From an uncultured Pseudomonas sp. (GTDB lineage Bacteria > Pseudomonadota > Gammaproteobacteria > Pseudomonadales > Pseudomonadaceae), in the NCBI GenBank assembly GCA_946886875.1, contig CAMPJN010000015.1:1-23174 (forward strand): 23,174 nucleotides of DNA. Direction: 5' to 3'. The first letter of the stretch is position 1. Each line of letters begins with the position of its first letter. The position numbers and the translations under genes were made by a program. Below the pieces are notes generated by a model. It was given only the letters and a program-made list of their open reading frames with translations, did no database searches and was not told where the DNA came from. Positions 1 to 8,042 of the stretch are shown here, in pieces.

Positions 1-426
1 CACGGCCATTGCGACCTGATCGGCCTCGGCGTATCGGCGATCAGCCAGATCGGCGAGCTTTACTGCCAAAACGTCGGCGACTTGAACCTCTACCAGCAGG
101 CCCTGAATACGCAACAACTGGCGACCCAACGCGGCCTGCGCTGCAACGCCGATGACCTGGTGCGGCGGGCGGCGATCCAACAGCTGCTCTGCAACTTTCG
201 CCTGGACTTCAGCGAGCTCGAACAAACCCATAGCGTCAACGTGCGTGATTACTTCAGCGATATCTGGCCACAACTGCAGCAAATGGCCCAGGACGGTCTG
301 ATCCGCGTCGACAGCCAGAGCATCAGCGTGCAACCTGCCGGTCGTCTGCTGGTGCGTTCGCTGTGCATGTTATTTGACCGCTACTTGAGCGAGCAAAGCA
401 GCCGGCATTTTTCCCGGGTGATCTAG
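1..426 (+). CDS. hemN: Oxygen-independent coproporphyrinogen III oxidase, C-terminal part (5' end outside window)
   Basis: The frame is open from base 1 to the TAG at 424-426, giving the last 141 residues of a protein usually about 460 residues long. It begins HGHCDLIGLGVSAIS, the typical HemN stretch after the radical-SAM barrel, and continues with the HemN C-terminal domain. The radical-SAM CxxxCxxC cluster site lies upstream of the window and cannot be checked. HemN is a cytoplasmic radical-SAM enzyme that oxidatively decarboxylates coproporphyrinogen III to protoporphyrinogen IX without oxygen, allowing haem synthesis under anoxia. The oxygen regulator anr follows 204 bp downstream on the same strand. 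In P. aeruginosa hemN is an Anr target and lies near anr. Identity is strong; only the end of the gene is visible. Confidence 0.93.
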   Translation, partial: HGHCDLIGLGVSAISQIGELYCQNVGDLNLYQQALNTQQLATQRGLRCNADDLVRRAAIQQLLCNFRLDFSELEQTHSVNVRDYFSDIWPQLQQMAQDGLIRVDSQSISVQPAGRLLVRSLCMLFDRYLSEQSSRHFSRVI

Positions 427-481
427 CCGCCTGGACGACCTGGCCGTGGAAATTCGAGGTTGCCGCGCAACATTAACGAAC

Positions 482-509
482 TTGACGAAACGGCCAGGAA
501 CAATATTCT
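482..509 (+). promoter_or_regulatory. Likely sigma70 promoter of anr
   Basis: A -35 hexamer TTGACG (482-487) and a -10 hexamer TATTCT (504-509) are separated by 16 bp in the hemN-anr gap. This would give a 5' leader of roughly 115 nt before the anr ATG at 631. I see no good FNR/Anr box (TTGAT-N4-ATCAA) in the gap. Read by eye, not tested. Confidence 0.5.
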
Positions 510-630
510 TTTTCTACAGTAGTCGCCTGCGACCATTTCGCTATCAGGTAAAGCATGTCTCGGCTGGCTGATACCGCCACCCTGCTGTAACCTAACCAGC
601 AGTCAGCGTTCACCCCCGGGAATCAAAACG

Positions 631-1365
631 ATGTCCGAAAACATCAAGATGCACAGCCCGCATCAGATCCACTGCAACGATTGCAGTTTGTCCGGCCTGT
701 GCCTGCCACTGTCGTTGAATATGGAAGACATGGACGCCCTGGACGACATCGTCAAACGTGGCCGTCCTCTGAAGAAAGGCGAATACCTGTTCCGCCAGGG
801 CGATGAGTTCGCCTCGGTATTCGCGGTGCGTTCCGGCGCATTGAAAACCTTCAGCCTGAGCGACACCGGCGAAGAGCAGATTACCGGCTTCCACTTACCC
901 AGCGAGCTGGTCGGACTGTCCGGCATGGACAGCCAAGCCTATCCGGTTTCCGCCATGGCCCTGGAAACCACCTCGGTCTGCGAAATTCCCTTCGAGCGCC
1001 TGGACGAGTTGTCGGTGCAGCTGCCGCAGCTGCGGCGTCAGCTCATGCGTATCATGAGCCGGGAGATTCGCGACGATCAGCAAATGATGATGCTGCTGTC
1101 GAAAAAAACCGCCGACGAGCGCATCGCCACCTTTCTGGTCAACCTGTCCGCGCGTTTTCGCGCCCGCGGCTTCTCTGCCAACCAGTTTCGTTTGAGCATG
1201 TCGCGCAACGAAATCGGCAACTACCTGGGCCTAGCAGTGGAAACCGTGTCCCGCGTATTCACCCGTTTCCAGCAGAACAAGCTGCTCGAAGCCGAAGGCA
1301 AGGAAGTGCATATTCTCAACCCCATCGAGCTCTGCGCCCTGGCGGGCGGCAATATCGACGGCTGA
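631..1365 (+). CDS. anr: Anr, FNR-type oxygen-sensing transcription regulator
   Basis: A 244-residue CRP/FNR-family protein. The N-terminal cysteines C15, C18 and C24 plus C117 in the sensor domain match the four ligands of the oxygen-labile [4Fe-4S] cluster of FNR. A cyclic-nucleotide-like beta-barrel (about 35-120) is followed by a long dimer helix and a C-terminal helix-turn-helix (about 188-213). The recognition helix reads ETVSR, with E204, S207 and R208 as in E. coli FNR, so it should bind TTGAT-N4-ATCAA sites. In Pseudomonas, Anr switches on denitrification, arginine fermentation, high-affinity oxidases and hemN when oxygen falls. The ATG at 631 follows a weak GGGAA ribosome site. hemN lies upstream and apt downstream. 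All key residues are present, so I expect it to be functional. Confidence 0.96.
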   Translation: MSENIKMHSPHQIHCNDCSLSGLCLPLSLNMEDMDALDDIVKRGRPLKKGEYLFRQGDEFASVFAVRSGALKTFSLSDTGEEQITGFHLPSELVGLSGMDSQAYPVSAMALETTSVCEIPFERLDELSVQLPQLRRQLMRIMSREIRDDQQMMMLLSKKTADERIATFLVNLSARFRARGFSANQFRLSMSRNEIGNYLGLAVETVSRVFTRFQQNKLLEAEGKEVHILNPIELCALAGGNIDG

Positions 1366-1418
1366 TTTCGCCGGGCGGGCTCCATGGGCGTGCTAGCTGC
1401 TAACCGAGGGTCTACACA

Positions 1419-1967
1419 ATGATTTTCGACGAATTCAGCATCAAGACCCTGATCCGCCCGGTCGCCAACTTTCCCAAACCAGGCATGACCTTTCGCGATA
1501 TCGGCCCCCTGCTGCAGTCGCCAAGGGCGCTGCGCATGGTCGCCGATAGTTTTATCCAACGTTATGTCGAGACCGAGTTCAGCCATATCGGCATCATCGA
1601 AGCACGCGGTTTTCTGATCGGTTCGATCATCGCTTACGAGTTGAACAAGCCGCTGATTTTGTTCCGTAAACCAGGCAAACTGCCGGGTGATGTGCTCAAC
1701 GAGCGCCACGCCAGCGAGGACGGCGACACCTTGCTCGAAGTACAAGCCGATAGCCTCTGTGAAGGCGACAGCGTACTACTGTTCGATGACTTGATCGCCA
1801 CCGGTGCCACCCTGCTGGCCGCCGCACAGCTGGTGCGGCGTATGGGCGCGGGCCTGCACGAAGCCGCGACCATTATCGACCTGCCGGAATTGGGTGGCTC
1901 ACAAAAACTGCAGGATGCCGGCATCCCTACCTTCAGCCTCACCGCATTCGCCCTTAACGACCGATAA
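1419..1967 (+). CDS. apt: Adenine phosphoribosyltransferase
   Basis: A 182-residue cytoplasmic type I phosphoribosyltransferase, the usual length for Apt. It makes AMP and pyrophosphate from adenine and PRPP (purine salvage). The PRPP-binding loop is [17 protein letters not shown] (about 118-134), with the paired acidic residues and the ATGAT turn. The N-terminal [15 protein letters not shown] and the flexible-loop region RKPGKLPG are typical of Apt. The ATG at 1419 follows GAGGG at a suitable distance. The gene begins 53 bp after anr, an order also known from P. aeruginosa, and ends 10 bp before a sodium-channel gene that may share its transcript. Nothing unusual in the protein. Confidence 0.96.
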   Translation: MIFDEFSIKTLIRPVANFPKPGMTFRDIGPLLQSPRALRMVADSFIQRYVETEFSHIGIIEARGFLIGSIIAYELNKPLILFRKPGKLPGDVLNERHASEDGDTLLEVQADSLCEGDSVLLFDDLIATGATLLAAAQLVRRMGAGLHEAATIIDLPELGGSQKLQDAGIPTFSLTAFALNDR

Positions 1968-1977
1968 CGACCCAACC

Positions 1978-2796
1978 ATGACCGAAGAAACTCTCGCGCC
2001 AAGCGACGCCACTTGGCGCCCGCGCCTGGCTGCGCTGATGGACAGCACTACCCTCACCCGCCTGATTACCGCCTTGATCATCCTCAACGCGGCCATTCTC
2101 GGCATGGAAACCTCGCCCAGCCTGATGGCCGAATGGGGCAGCCTGCTGACGGCGCTGGATCAGCTGATCCTGGTGCTGTTCATCATCGAACTGGCGCTAC
2201 GCTTCGTCGCCCGCGGCTTCGGCTTGCTGCGCGACCCCTGGGCGGTTTTCGATTGCCTGGTGGTGGGCGTGGCCCTGGTGCCATCCAGCGGCCCCTTCGC
2301 GGTGCTGCGCGCGTTGCGAGTGTTGCGCGTGCTGCGGCTGATTTCGATCAACCCGAACATGCGCCGCGTGGTCCAGGCGCTGCTGTCGTCGCTGCCGGGC
2401 ATGGGCAGCATCGCCATGTTGCTGAGCCTGGTGTTTTACGTGGCCGCAGTGATGGCCACCCAATTGTTCGGCGAGGCCTTTCCCCAGTGGTTTGGCAGCC
2501 TTGGCGCCAGCCTCTATACCTTGTTCCAGGTGATGACCCTGGAAAGCTGGTCGATGGGCATCGTACGACCGGTGATGGAACAATACCCACTGGCCTGGAT
2601 GTACTTTCTGCCGTTTATCCTGATCGCCACCTTCACCATGCTCAACCTGTTTATCGCCGTAGTGGTCAATGCCATGCAGGCCACCCACGACCAGGAAGCC
2701 CTGCTGGCACCGCCCTCAAAAACCGAACAATTGCTGCTCGACGAACTGAAAGCCTTGCGCGGCGAAGTGGCCGAATTGCGCCAGCAACGGCTCTGA
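1978..2796 (+). CDS. Bacterial voltage-gated sodium channel (NaChBac/NavAb family)
   Basis: A 272-residue inner-membrane protein with the six-segment plan of a one-domain BacNav channel, which assembles as a tetramer. S1 is about 27-45, S2 60-78, S3 88-101, and S4 108-120 carries arginines R111, R114, R117 and R120 every third residue. S5 is about 143-163. The pore loop has the filter TLESWSM (187-193), with E189 as the selectivity glutamate, identical to NavAb. S6 is about 210-232, followed by a short C-terminal helix (about 248-270) like the tetramerising coiled coil. S2 acid E71 and S3 acid D92 fit the gating-charge partners. The frame stays open upstream into apt, but the ATG at 1978, 10 bp after the apt stop, gives the family length. 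The ribosome site is weak, so coupling to apt is possible. Channels of this family conduct Na+; the role here is unknown. Confidence 0.93.
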   Translation: MTEETLAPSDATWRPRLAALMDSTTLTRLITALIILNAAILGMETSPSLMAEWGSLLTALDQLILVLFIIELALRFVARGFGLLRDPWAVFDCLVVGVALVPSSGPFAVLRALRVLRVLRLISINPNMRRVVQALLSSLPGMGSIAMLLSLVFYVAAVMATQLFGEAFPQWFGSLGASLYTLFQVMTLESWSMGIVRPVMEQYPLAWMYFLPFILIATFTMLNLFIAVVVNAMQATHDQEALLAPPSKTEQLLLDELKALRGEVAELRQQRL

Positions 2797-2802
2797 TACA
2801 AC

Positions 2803-2856
2803 CCGTAGCCCCTATCGGATAATCCCGGATTGCGCCAAGGCTTATCTGGGCTACGG
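2803..2856. repeat. Imperfect palindrome between converging genes (dispersed-repeat-like, possible bidirectional terminator)
   Basis: CCGTAGCCC (2803-2811) and GGGCTACGG (2848-2856) are perfect 9-bp inverted arms around a 36-bp centre. The arms resemble dispersed GTAGCCCGGAT-type intergenic repeats common in gamma-proteobacteria. The element occupies the 77-bp gap between the channel gene and the convergent antiporter gene, where a shared transcript end is expected. There is no strong T-run on either side. Confidence 0.55.
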
Positions 2857-2873
2857 ACTTTACCGTCCGCCTG

Positions 2874-4424
2874 CTAGCCCCTGGCCTGCAAGTCGCGGCA
2901 GACGTGTTCGGCAAGCCCGGCGCCGGCTTCGCTCATGGTCAGGTAAGTGTGATCGACGCCGGCCTCCTGAATGCGCCTGGCGATATCCTCGTACAGGGCA
3001 TGGGAAACCACCAAACCATCGAACCCCCGCTCACGCAGCTTGCGGGTAGCAATGACCTTCGCCTCGGCATCGTTAAGTGCCAGCACCACCGCTTCGATCA
3101 TTGGCATCCCCAGGTGCTGCCAGAACATCTGGTCTTCACCGTCGGCGAACAGCACCCGGCGCCCTGCCTGCTTGCTGAACTCGATGACCACGGGGTCAGA
3201 ATCGAGGCCGACGACCTTGAAACCTTTTTCCTGCAGGCGATCGTAGGCCGCTCGACCGGTCCGCCCCATGCCCATGACCAGTACCTGGGCATCGCCAAGC
3301 GACAACGGCTGCTCATCCGGGTGGCGGATATCACGCTCCAAGGGGATAAGCCGTCTGGCCAGTCGCTCATATAGCGGATGGGCGATCCGGTTGAGCGGCG
3401 CGGAGATGACGAACGAAAGCGCCACCGTGATTGCCAACGGAATCATCCACTGCGGCAACACTACACTGGCCATGATCAGGCCGAACTCGCTGTAATTGGT
3501 CAGGCTGACGCCGCTGAGAAAAGCGCTGCGCGCACGCAGGCGAAACAGCAGGAACAGGAAGAAAAACAACAGCCCCTTCAATGGCAACAGCAGCGCCATT
3601 ACCGCTGCAAACGCCAGTGCATGCGCATCCGGCAAGCCGCCAATACCGATCTGCAGGAAAAAACCGACCAGGAAGACTTCCTTGATGCCCCACAGCGAGT
3701 TGGACAGTTCGGTGGCCCGCTTATGCTTGGCCAGCATGGCGCCGAATGCCAGCGCGCCCAACTCGGAGCTGAGACCGAGCTGCTCGAAACCATAGCCACC
3801 GACCACCAGCGCCAACAACAGCCCCAGCAGCACCATCAACTCCTCGTGGCCGCTGGCATCGAGCAGGCGGAACAGCAATGGGCGCAGCAGGGGCAAGGCA
3901 AATACAGTCAAGGCCCAGGGCGAAGGCAAGTCGCCAGCCGCCAGGCTCATGACCGCCAAGGCGATCAGGTCCTGAATGATCAACACGCCTATCGCCACCC
4001 GCCCGTGAAACGCGCGTAGTTCGCGCTTGCCCTCCAGCACCTTGGCCGCCAGTACGGTGCTGGAGAACGACAAGGCCATGGCCAGCAGCAATGCCTGCTG
4101 CCAGACCAGATCGAGAATCAGCAGGATCGCCGGGAGGAAAACCAGACTGGAAATGGCGAAATGCAGCAAGCCGCCGCCGATCACCTCGCGCCGCACCAGA
4201 TTGCCCAATTTCAACTTCAGGCCCACGGTAAACAGCAATAACAGCACGCCCAGATGGGCAATATGCCCCAACGCCTCACTGTCACGCGGGCCAACGCCAA
4301 TCAGCTCGCCGAAGCTGGCCAAAGCGAAACCAGCTCCCAAGTAACCGACTAACGGCGGCAGACCAATAGAACGCGCACCCAGCCCCATGACAAAAGCGAA
4401 AGCGATCCAGGTGGCTTCGATCAT
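2874..4424 (-). CDS. CPA2-family cation/proton antiporter with C-terminal RCK (TrkA-N) domain, KefB/YbaL-like
   Basis: A 516-residue inner-membrane protein. Residues 1-345 form about 11-12 hydrophobic segments of the Na+/H+ exchanger fold, with the family Q151-D152 pair in the ion-site helix (GVLIIQDLIAL). Residues about 378-500 form a Rossmann RCK/TrkA-N domain with the nucleotide loop GMGRTG (385-390) and the acidic residue at the end of strand 2 (D408). This is the architecture of KefB/KefC/YbaL transporters, which exchange K+ or Na+ for H+ under nucleotide or glutathione control. The ATG at 4424 has AAGGA just upstream. The gene converges on the sodium-channel gene and lies 115 bp downstream of the four-cysteine gene on the same strand. 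The ion transported cannot be told from sequence. I see no KefF/KefG partner nearby. Confidence 0.9.
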   Translation of the reverse strand: MIEATWIAFAFVMGLGARSIGLPPLVGYLGAGFALASFGELIGVGPRDSEALGHIAHLGVLLLLFTVGLKLKLGNLVRREVIGGGLLHFAISSLVFLPAILLILDLVWQQALLLAMALSFSSTVLAAKVLEGKRELRAFHGRVAIGVLIIQDLIALAVMSLAAGDLPSPWALTVFALPLLRPLLFRLLDASGHEELMVLLGLLLALVVGGYGFEQLGLSSELGALAFGAMLAKHKRATELSNSLWGIKEVFLVGFFLQIGIGGLPDAHALAFAAVMALLLPLKGLLFFFLFLLFRLRARSAFLSGVSLTNYSEFGLIMASVVLPQWMIPLAITVALSFVISAPLNRIAHPLYERLARRLIPLERDIRHPDEQPLSLGDAQVLVMGMGRTGRAAYDRLQEKGFKVVGLDSDPVVIEFSKQAGRRVLFADGEDQMFWQHLGMPMIEAVVLALNDAEAKVIATRKLRERGFDGLVVSHALYEDIARRIQEAGVDHTYLTMSEAGAGLAEHVCRDLQARG

Positions 4425-4539
4425 TAATAATCCTTATCGCGTTTAACCGCCTTGAGCGCAGCCATTATCCATCGATCACCTCACCGGAGTTCGTGAGGCC
4501 AGAAGAGATGAGATTCAAAACCTTGAGGCGGCAAGCCTG

Positions 4540-5244
4540 CTAGTGGAAAAATTCCTCAAAAAAACGATCCAGCTCGCCGTCGTACTGATCCAGCGAATAC
4601 AGCGTGTCCGCCGCCAACAAGTCGAGCAAGATCATGCCATTAGGCCCGGAGTCTTCCAGCGCCGCCCCCCGCAGACGCTTGGTCATCCCCTTATTGACCA
4701 AACGCAGATTGCCATAGAGCTCACGCAGATCGCTCAGCGTCCAATCCGAACTTAAGCCTCGCTGCTGACGCAGATACTGACCCAGCAAGAAAGTGCCGAA
4801 TACCCGGTAAAGCGTCTCGTCGCTGCTGCTGAACGGCAGGTGGAACCAGGCCATGGGCTTTAACAGGCGCGTATGTGGGCACCCCGAACTCGCCCCTATG
4901 ACCCCGAGCAGAGAGCCAAAGGCTCGCTGCAGGGTGGTGCGCTGACGAATATCCCGCCCACGCCACAATACCTGCACCGCAACGTTCTCATAGGACGGCA
5001 ATTGCGCCAGTACCTCCACCGGTTCGAGCAGCGCCACGGCGAACGGGCAATAAGGGGAGTCGGCTTCGCGCAGCGGGCAATGACTACACTGCTGAAAACC
5101 CAGGCGGGTCCACTCCGGCAAGACTTCGAGCGGCTGCCCGACAGCTGGCGTGGAGTCGAGATCGACTCGGTGCTGCCAACTGCGACCATCGGCGAACTCG
5201 AAATGATATTGGATGACCGAATCATCCGCTGAATCATGTTCCAT
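4540..5244 (-). CDS. Uncharacterised four-cysteine protein, divergent from the kinase operon
   Basis: A 234-residue protein I do not recognise with certainty. The N-terminus (about 10-30, YHFEFADGRSWQHRVDLD) looks like a short beta-rich domain. Three cysteines follow in a C53-x2-C56-x9-C66 pattern, with a fourth at C122 in GCPHT, so four thiolates could bind zinc or an iron-sulfur cluster. This is inference from spacing only. The second half is predicted mostly helical, with no membrane segment or signal peptide. The acidic C-terminus reads DGELDRFFEEFFH. Start: ATG at 5244, with a weak AGG upstream. The gene is divergent from the histidine kinase and shares a 160-bp promoter region with it, which suggests a regulatory or functional link. 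I cannot name a Pfam family with confidence. Confidence 0.75.
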   Translation of the reverse strand: MEHDSADDSVIQYHFEFADGRSWQHRVDLDSTPAVGQPLEVLPEWTRLGFQQCSHCPLREADSPYCPFAVALLEPVEVLAQLPSYENVAVQVLWRGRDIRQRTTLQRAFGSLLGVIGASSGCPHTRLLKPMAWFHLPFSSSDETLYRVFGTFLLGQYLRQQRGLSSDWTLSDLRELYGNLRLVNKGMTKRLRGAALEDSGPNGMILLDLLAADTLYSLDQYDGELDRFFEEFFH

Positions 5245-5394
5245 GGGCTAACCTGAACGATGGGCAGGGTGAAAGTAAAGCATCATAAGGAGCCGATGAT
5301 CGAGCGCCAATATACAGACGCCAAGTTCTAGTCAATACTCCAATCTGCAAAACGAGACCACTCTCACACTAAATACCACAGCACCAAATTACAT

Positions 5395-5398
5395 GGAG
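5395..5398 (+). promoter_or_regulatory. Ribosome binding site that sets the kinase start at 5405
   Basis: GGAG at 5395-5398 lies 6 nt before the ATG at 5405. It overlaps an in-frame upstream ATG at 5393, which has no Shine-Dalgarno sequence of its own. The downstream ATG is therefore the better start. Confidence 0.65.
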
Positions 5399-5404
5399 CT
5401 AGCC

Positions 5405-6700
5405 ATGGACAGCCGCCAAATTGATTTGGCCAGTGCTCTAGTTGAATACGTTGAAATCGGCGTAATCATTCTCGACTCAGACCTGCGCATTCAATATTGG
5501 AATCAATTCATCAGCCAGTGTAGTGGCAAGTCGCTGCAGCAGGCGCGCCAGCAGTTGTTGACCAGCGTCTTCCCGGAAGCCGACACGCCGCACCTGAACA
5601 AGATGCTCACCGGCGCCCGCGACCACGGCGAGCACGTCAATACCCAGTGGCGGGAGAACCCCTATCTCATCCACCTGCCGTTCAATGCTTCCGGGCAGGC
5701 TGTGCCGCTGATGCTGCAAAGCACCCTTTTGTTTCCGTTTCGCGGTTTGGACGAGCAGCTGTGCTTTGGTCTGCTGCTGTATGACACCACCGAGCTTGCG
5801 CGCTCCAACGAGCAGCTGGACGCGGCGCTGAACGCCCTGAGTGGCAAGCAAATCGAGCAGGACCAGCTGATCAAGAAGCTGGAAAAAGCCAACGCCCAGT
5901 TGCTGCAATCGGAAAAGCTCGCCGCCATCGGCCAACTCGCAGCGGGGGTCGCCCATGAGATCAACAATCCGATCGGTTATGTCTTCTCCAACCTGAAAAC
6001 CCTCGCCGGTTACGTCCACGATCTGCTCCGCATCATCGACGCGGTGGATGGCGCCGCCGATCTCGATGAATTGCGTCAGCTCAAACGCAGCATGGAATAC
6101 GACTACATCCGCAACGATGTCGAAGCTTTGATCGGCGAGTCCGAGGATGGCATCGAACGGGTGAAGAAAATCATCACCTCGCTCAAGGACTTTTCTCATA
6201 TCGAGGAAGACGAGTTCCGTCACGCCGACCTGCACCGCGGCCTCGATACCACCCTAAATGTGGTCAACAACGAGCTCAAGTACAAAGCCGAGGTGATCAA
6301 GGAATACGGTCAGTTGCCGGAAGTGGAATGCATGCCGTCGCAGATCAACCAGGTCATTATGAATCTGCTGATCAACGCCGCTCACGCCATCGAACAGTTC
6401 GGCCGCATCACTCTGCGCAGCGGCCACCAAGGTGACTGGGTCTGGCTCGAGGTTGAAGATACCGGCCAGGGCATCGCACCACATCTGCTCAACCGCATCT
6501 ACGAGCCCTTCTTCACCACCAAACCTGTGGGCAAGGGCACCGGTCTCGGTCTATCGCTTTCGTACAACATCATCCGCAAACACAACGGCCGCATCGAAGT
6601 CTTCAGCACTCAGGGCGAGGGCACACGCTTCCGTGTCTGGCTACCCGTTCAGCAACCTACCGAGCAACTCACCATGGAAGACCCCGGTCACTATGAATGA
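5405..6700 (+). CDS. Soluble PAS-domain sensor histidine kinase
   Basis: 431 residues from the ATG at 5405; four more if the ATG at 5393 is used. No membrane segment is visible, so it should be cytoplasmic. An N-terminal PAS-like domain (about 5-130) leads through a coiled coil (about 132-172) to the HisKA helix, with the phosphorylated histidine H184 in AAGVAHEINNPIG. The ATPase domain has an N-box around N324 (NLLINAAHA), a G1 box EDTGQGIAP with D352, an F-box EPFFTTK and a G2 box GKGTGLGLSLS. All catalytic motifs are intact. The stop overlaps the start of the next gene by 8 nt, so this is the head of a four-gene signalling operon. It is the only kinase in the locus and so the likely phosphate donor for the three receiver domains downstream. 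The signal sensed by the PAS domain is unknown. Confidence 0.93.
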   Translation: MDSRQIDLASALVEYVEIGVIILDSDLRIQYWNQFISQCSGKSLQQARQQLLTSVFPEADTPHLNKMLTGARDHGEHVNTQWRENPYLIHLPFNASGQAVPLMLQSTLLFPFRGLDEQLCFGLLLYDTTELARSNEQLDAALNALSGKQIEQDQLIKKLEKANAQLLQSEKLAAIGQLAAGVAHEINNPIGYVFSNLKTLAGYVHDLLRIIDAVDGAADLDELRQLKRSMEYDYIRNDVEALIGESEDGIERVKKIITSLKDFSHIEEDEFRHADLHRGLDTTLNVVNNELKYKAEVIKEYGQLPEVECMPSQINQVIMNLLINAAHAIEQFGRITLRSGHQGDWVWLEVEDTGQGIAPHLLNRIYEPFFTTKPVGKGTGLGLSLSYNIIRKHNGRIEVFSTQGEGTRFRVWLPVQQPTEQLTMEDPGHYE

Positions 6701-8042
6701 ATCGAGTACAGCTGCCGTCGCCAGCGTGCTGTTGGTCGACGACGAAGAAAACATTCTCAGCAGCCTGCGGCGCGTACTAAGAGGCCAGCCCTATAGCGTG
6801 CAGATCGCCAGCGGCGGCGAACAAGCTTTGGAGATACTGCGTCAACAACCAGTCGACCTGGTGATTTCCGACGCGCGCATGCCAGGCATGGATGGCGCTA
6901 CCTTGCTGGCCGAAGTGCAGAAACACTGGCCGACGACCATGCGCATTCTGCTCACCGGCTATGCCGATATCAGCACTACCATCCGCGCCATCAACCAGGG
7001 CCAGATCTACCGCTATATCAGCAAGCCATGGGTCGATGACGAACTGCGCCTGACCATCCAACAGGCCTTGGCCTATCAGCACTCGGAGCGTGAGCGGATT
7101 CGCCTGGAATCCCTGGCCCAGGAACAGAACCAACGTTTGCAGGATCTCAACGCGACCCTCGAGCAGCGTGTTCTGGCACGCACCTCCGAGCTCGAGCAAA
7201 CGGCCGATATGCTCGACCTGGCCTATGAAGAACTCAAGCGCAGTTACGTGATGGCGACCGAGGTGTTCTCCAGCCTGGTCAACCAGCGCATCCCGCGCGA
7301 CAAACAGACCAACACCCAGGTCATCGCCCTGGTTCGCGCCTATGCCGAACAATACGGCCTTGGCACCGGCCCCAGCCATGACCTGACCATGGCCGCGGCA
7401 CTCTATAACGTCGGCAAACTGACCTGGGACGATCAATTGCTCAGCCGCCCTTCCGACCTGCTGTACAAGGAGGAGCGCGAACGCCATCGCCAGTACCCGG
7501 TGCAAGGCGAAAGCCTGCTGATGGCGCTGGAGCCTTTGCAAGACGCCGCCCGCCTGATCCGTCATCACCAGGAACGTTGGGACGGCAGCGGTTTTCCCGA
7601 TCGGCTCAAGGGCGAAGCCACGCCCTTCGGCTCGCGCCTGCTTAAGCTGTCGGTGGACTTCATCGAACTGCAACGCGGGATCATTCTCGAGCGCAAACTG
7701 ACCCGCGACGAAGCGCTGTTACTGATCACCAAATACAGCGGACGCCTCTACGATCCAACGCTGACCGAACAATTCGTCAAGCTTTGCACCGAACTGGCAC
7801 CCGACGTCACCCTCGCTGACCCGAGCATCCTCGCCCTGGATACCCGTCGCCTGGAGCCGGGCATGGTGCTCGCCCGCAACCTGCACGCCAACAACGGCAT
7901 GCTCCTGCTCAATGAAGGTAAACAGCTTAATGCCTTGCTCATCGACAAATTGATTGCCTTCGAAGCCAGTGAAGAAGGCCATTACACCCTGTTCGTCCGC
8001 ACCGCCGAGGATGCCACCCTCGCCACGGAGAAAGCGCCATGA
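6693..8042 (+). CDS. Response regulator with degenerate (YN/GFP) HD-GYP domain
   Basis: 449 residues. The ATG at 6693 overlaps the kinase stop. The receiver domain (about 10-128) has the acidic pair D16/D17, phosphoacceptor D60 and K111 in ISKPW. A coiled coil (about 130-190) leads to an HD-GYP fold (about 195-370), and a C-terminal module (about 378-435, EPGMVLARNLHANNGMLLL) is often attached to such proteins. Intact HD-GYP domains degrade c-di-GMP using a His-Asp pair and a GYP loop. Here the pair is Y238-N239 (AALYNVGKL), the first metal histidine is lost (NTQVIALV), and the loop is GSGFP (298-302). HH at 291-292 and WDGSGFP survive. I infer little or no phosphodiesterase activity and perhaps a binding or signalling role. 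P. aeruginosa PA2572 has a comparable YN-GYP variant, from memory. Confidence 0.92.
   Translation: MNESSTAAVASVLLVDDEENILSSLRRVLRGQPYSVQIASGGEQALEILRQQPVDLVISDARMPGMDGATLLAEVQKHWPTTMRILLTGYADISTTIRAINQGQIYRYISKPWVDDELRLTIQQALAYQHSERERIRLESLAQEQNQRLQDLNATLEQRVLARTSELEQTADMLDLAYEELKRSYVMATEVFSSLVNQRIPRDKQTNTQVIALVRAYAEQYGLGTGPSHDLTMAAALYNVGKLTWDDQLLSRPSDLLYKEERERHRQYPVQGESLLMALEPLQDAARLIRHHQERWDGSGFPDRLKGEATPFGSRLLKLSVDFIELQRGIILERKLTRDEALLLITKYSGRLYDPTLTEQFVKLCTELAPDVTLADPSILALDTRRLEPGMVLARNLHANNGMLLLNEGKQLNALLIDKLIAFEASEEGHYTLFVRTAEDATLATEKAP

Noticed and set aside
427..630. FNR/Anr autoregulatory box before anr
   Set aside because: No sequence close to TTGAT-N4-ATCAA is present; TTGACG at 482 fits a -35 element better.
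1804..1977. Upstream in-frame extension of the channel gene into apt
   Set aside because: It would add 58 residues encoded out of frame inside the apt PRPP loop region. The ATG at 1978 gives the normal BacNav length.
2013..2822. + strand open frame of 269 codons overlapping the sodium channel in another frame
   Set aside because: The channel frame has all six segments and the TLESW filter. The alternative is Gly/Arg/Pro-rich with no motif and no ribosome site.
4479..4498. CCTCAC/GTGAGG hairpin between the four-cysteine gene and the antiporter gene
   Set aside because: Only 6 bp with an 8-nt loop and no T-run on either strand; too weak to call a terminator.
6777..7673. Minus-strand open frame of 298 codons under the REC/YN-GYP gene
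   Set aside because: The + strand protein has an intact receiver and recognisable HD-GYP residues; the antisense frame does not.
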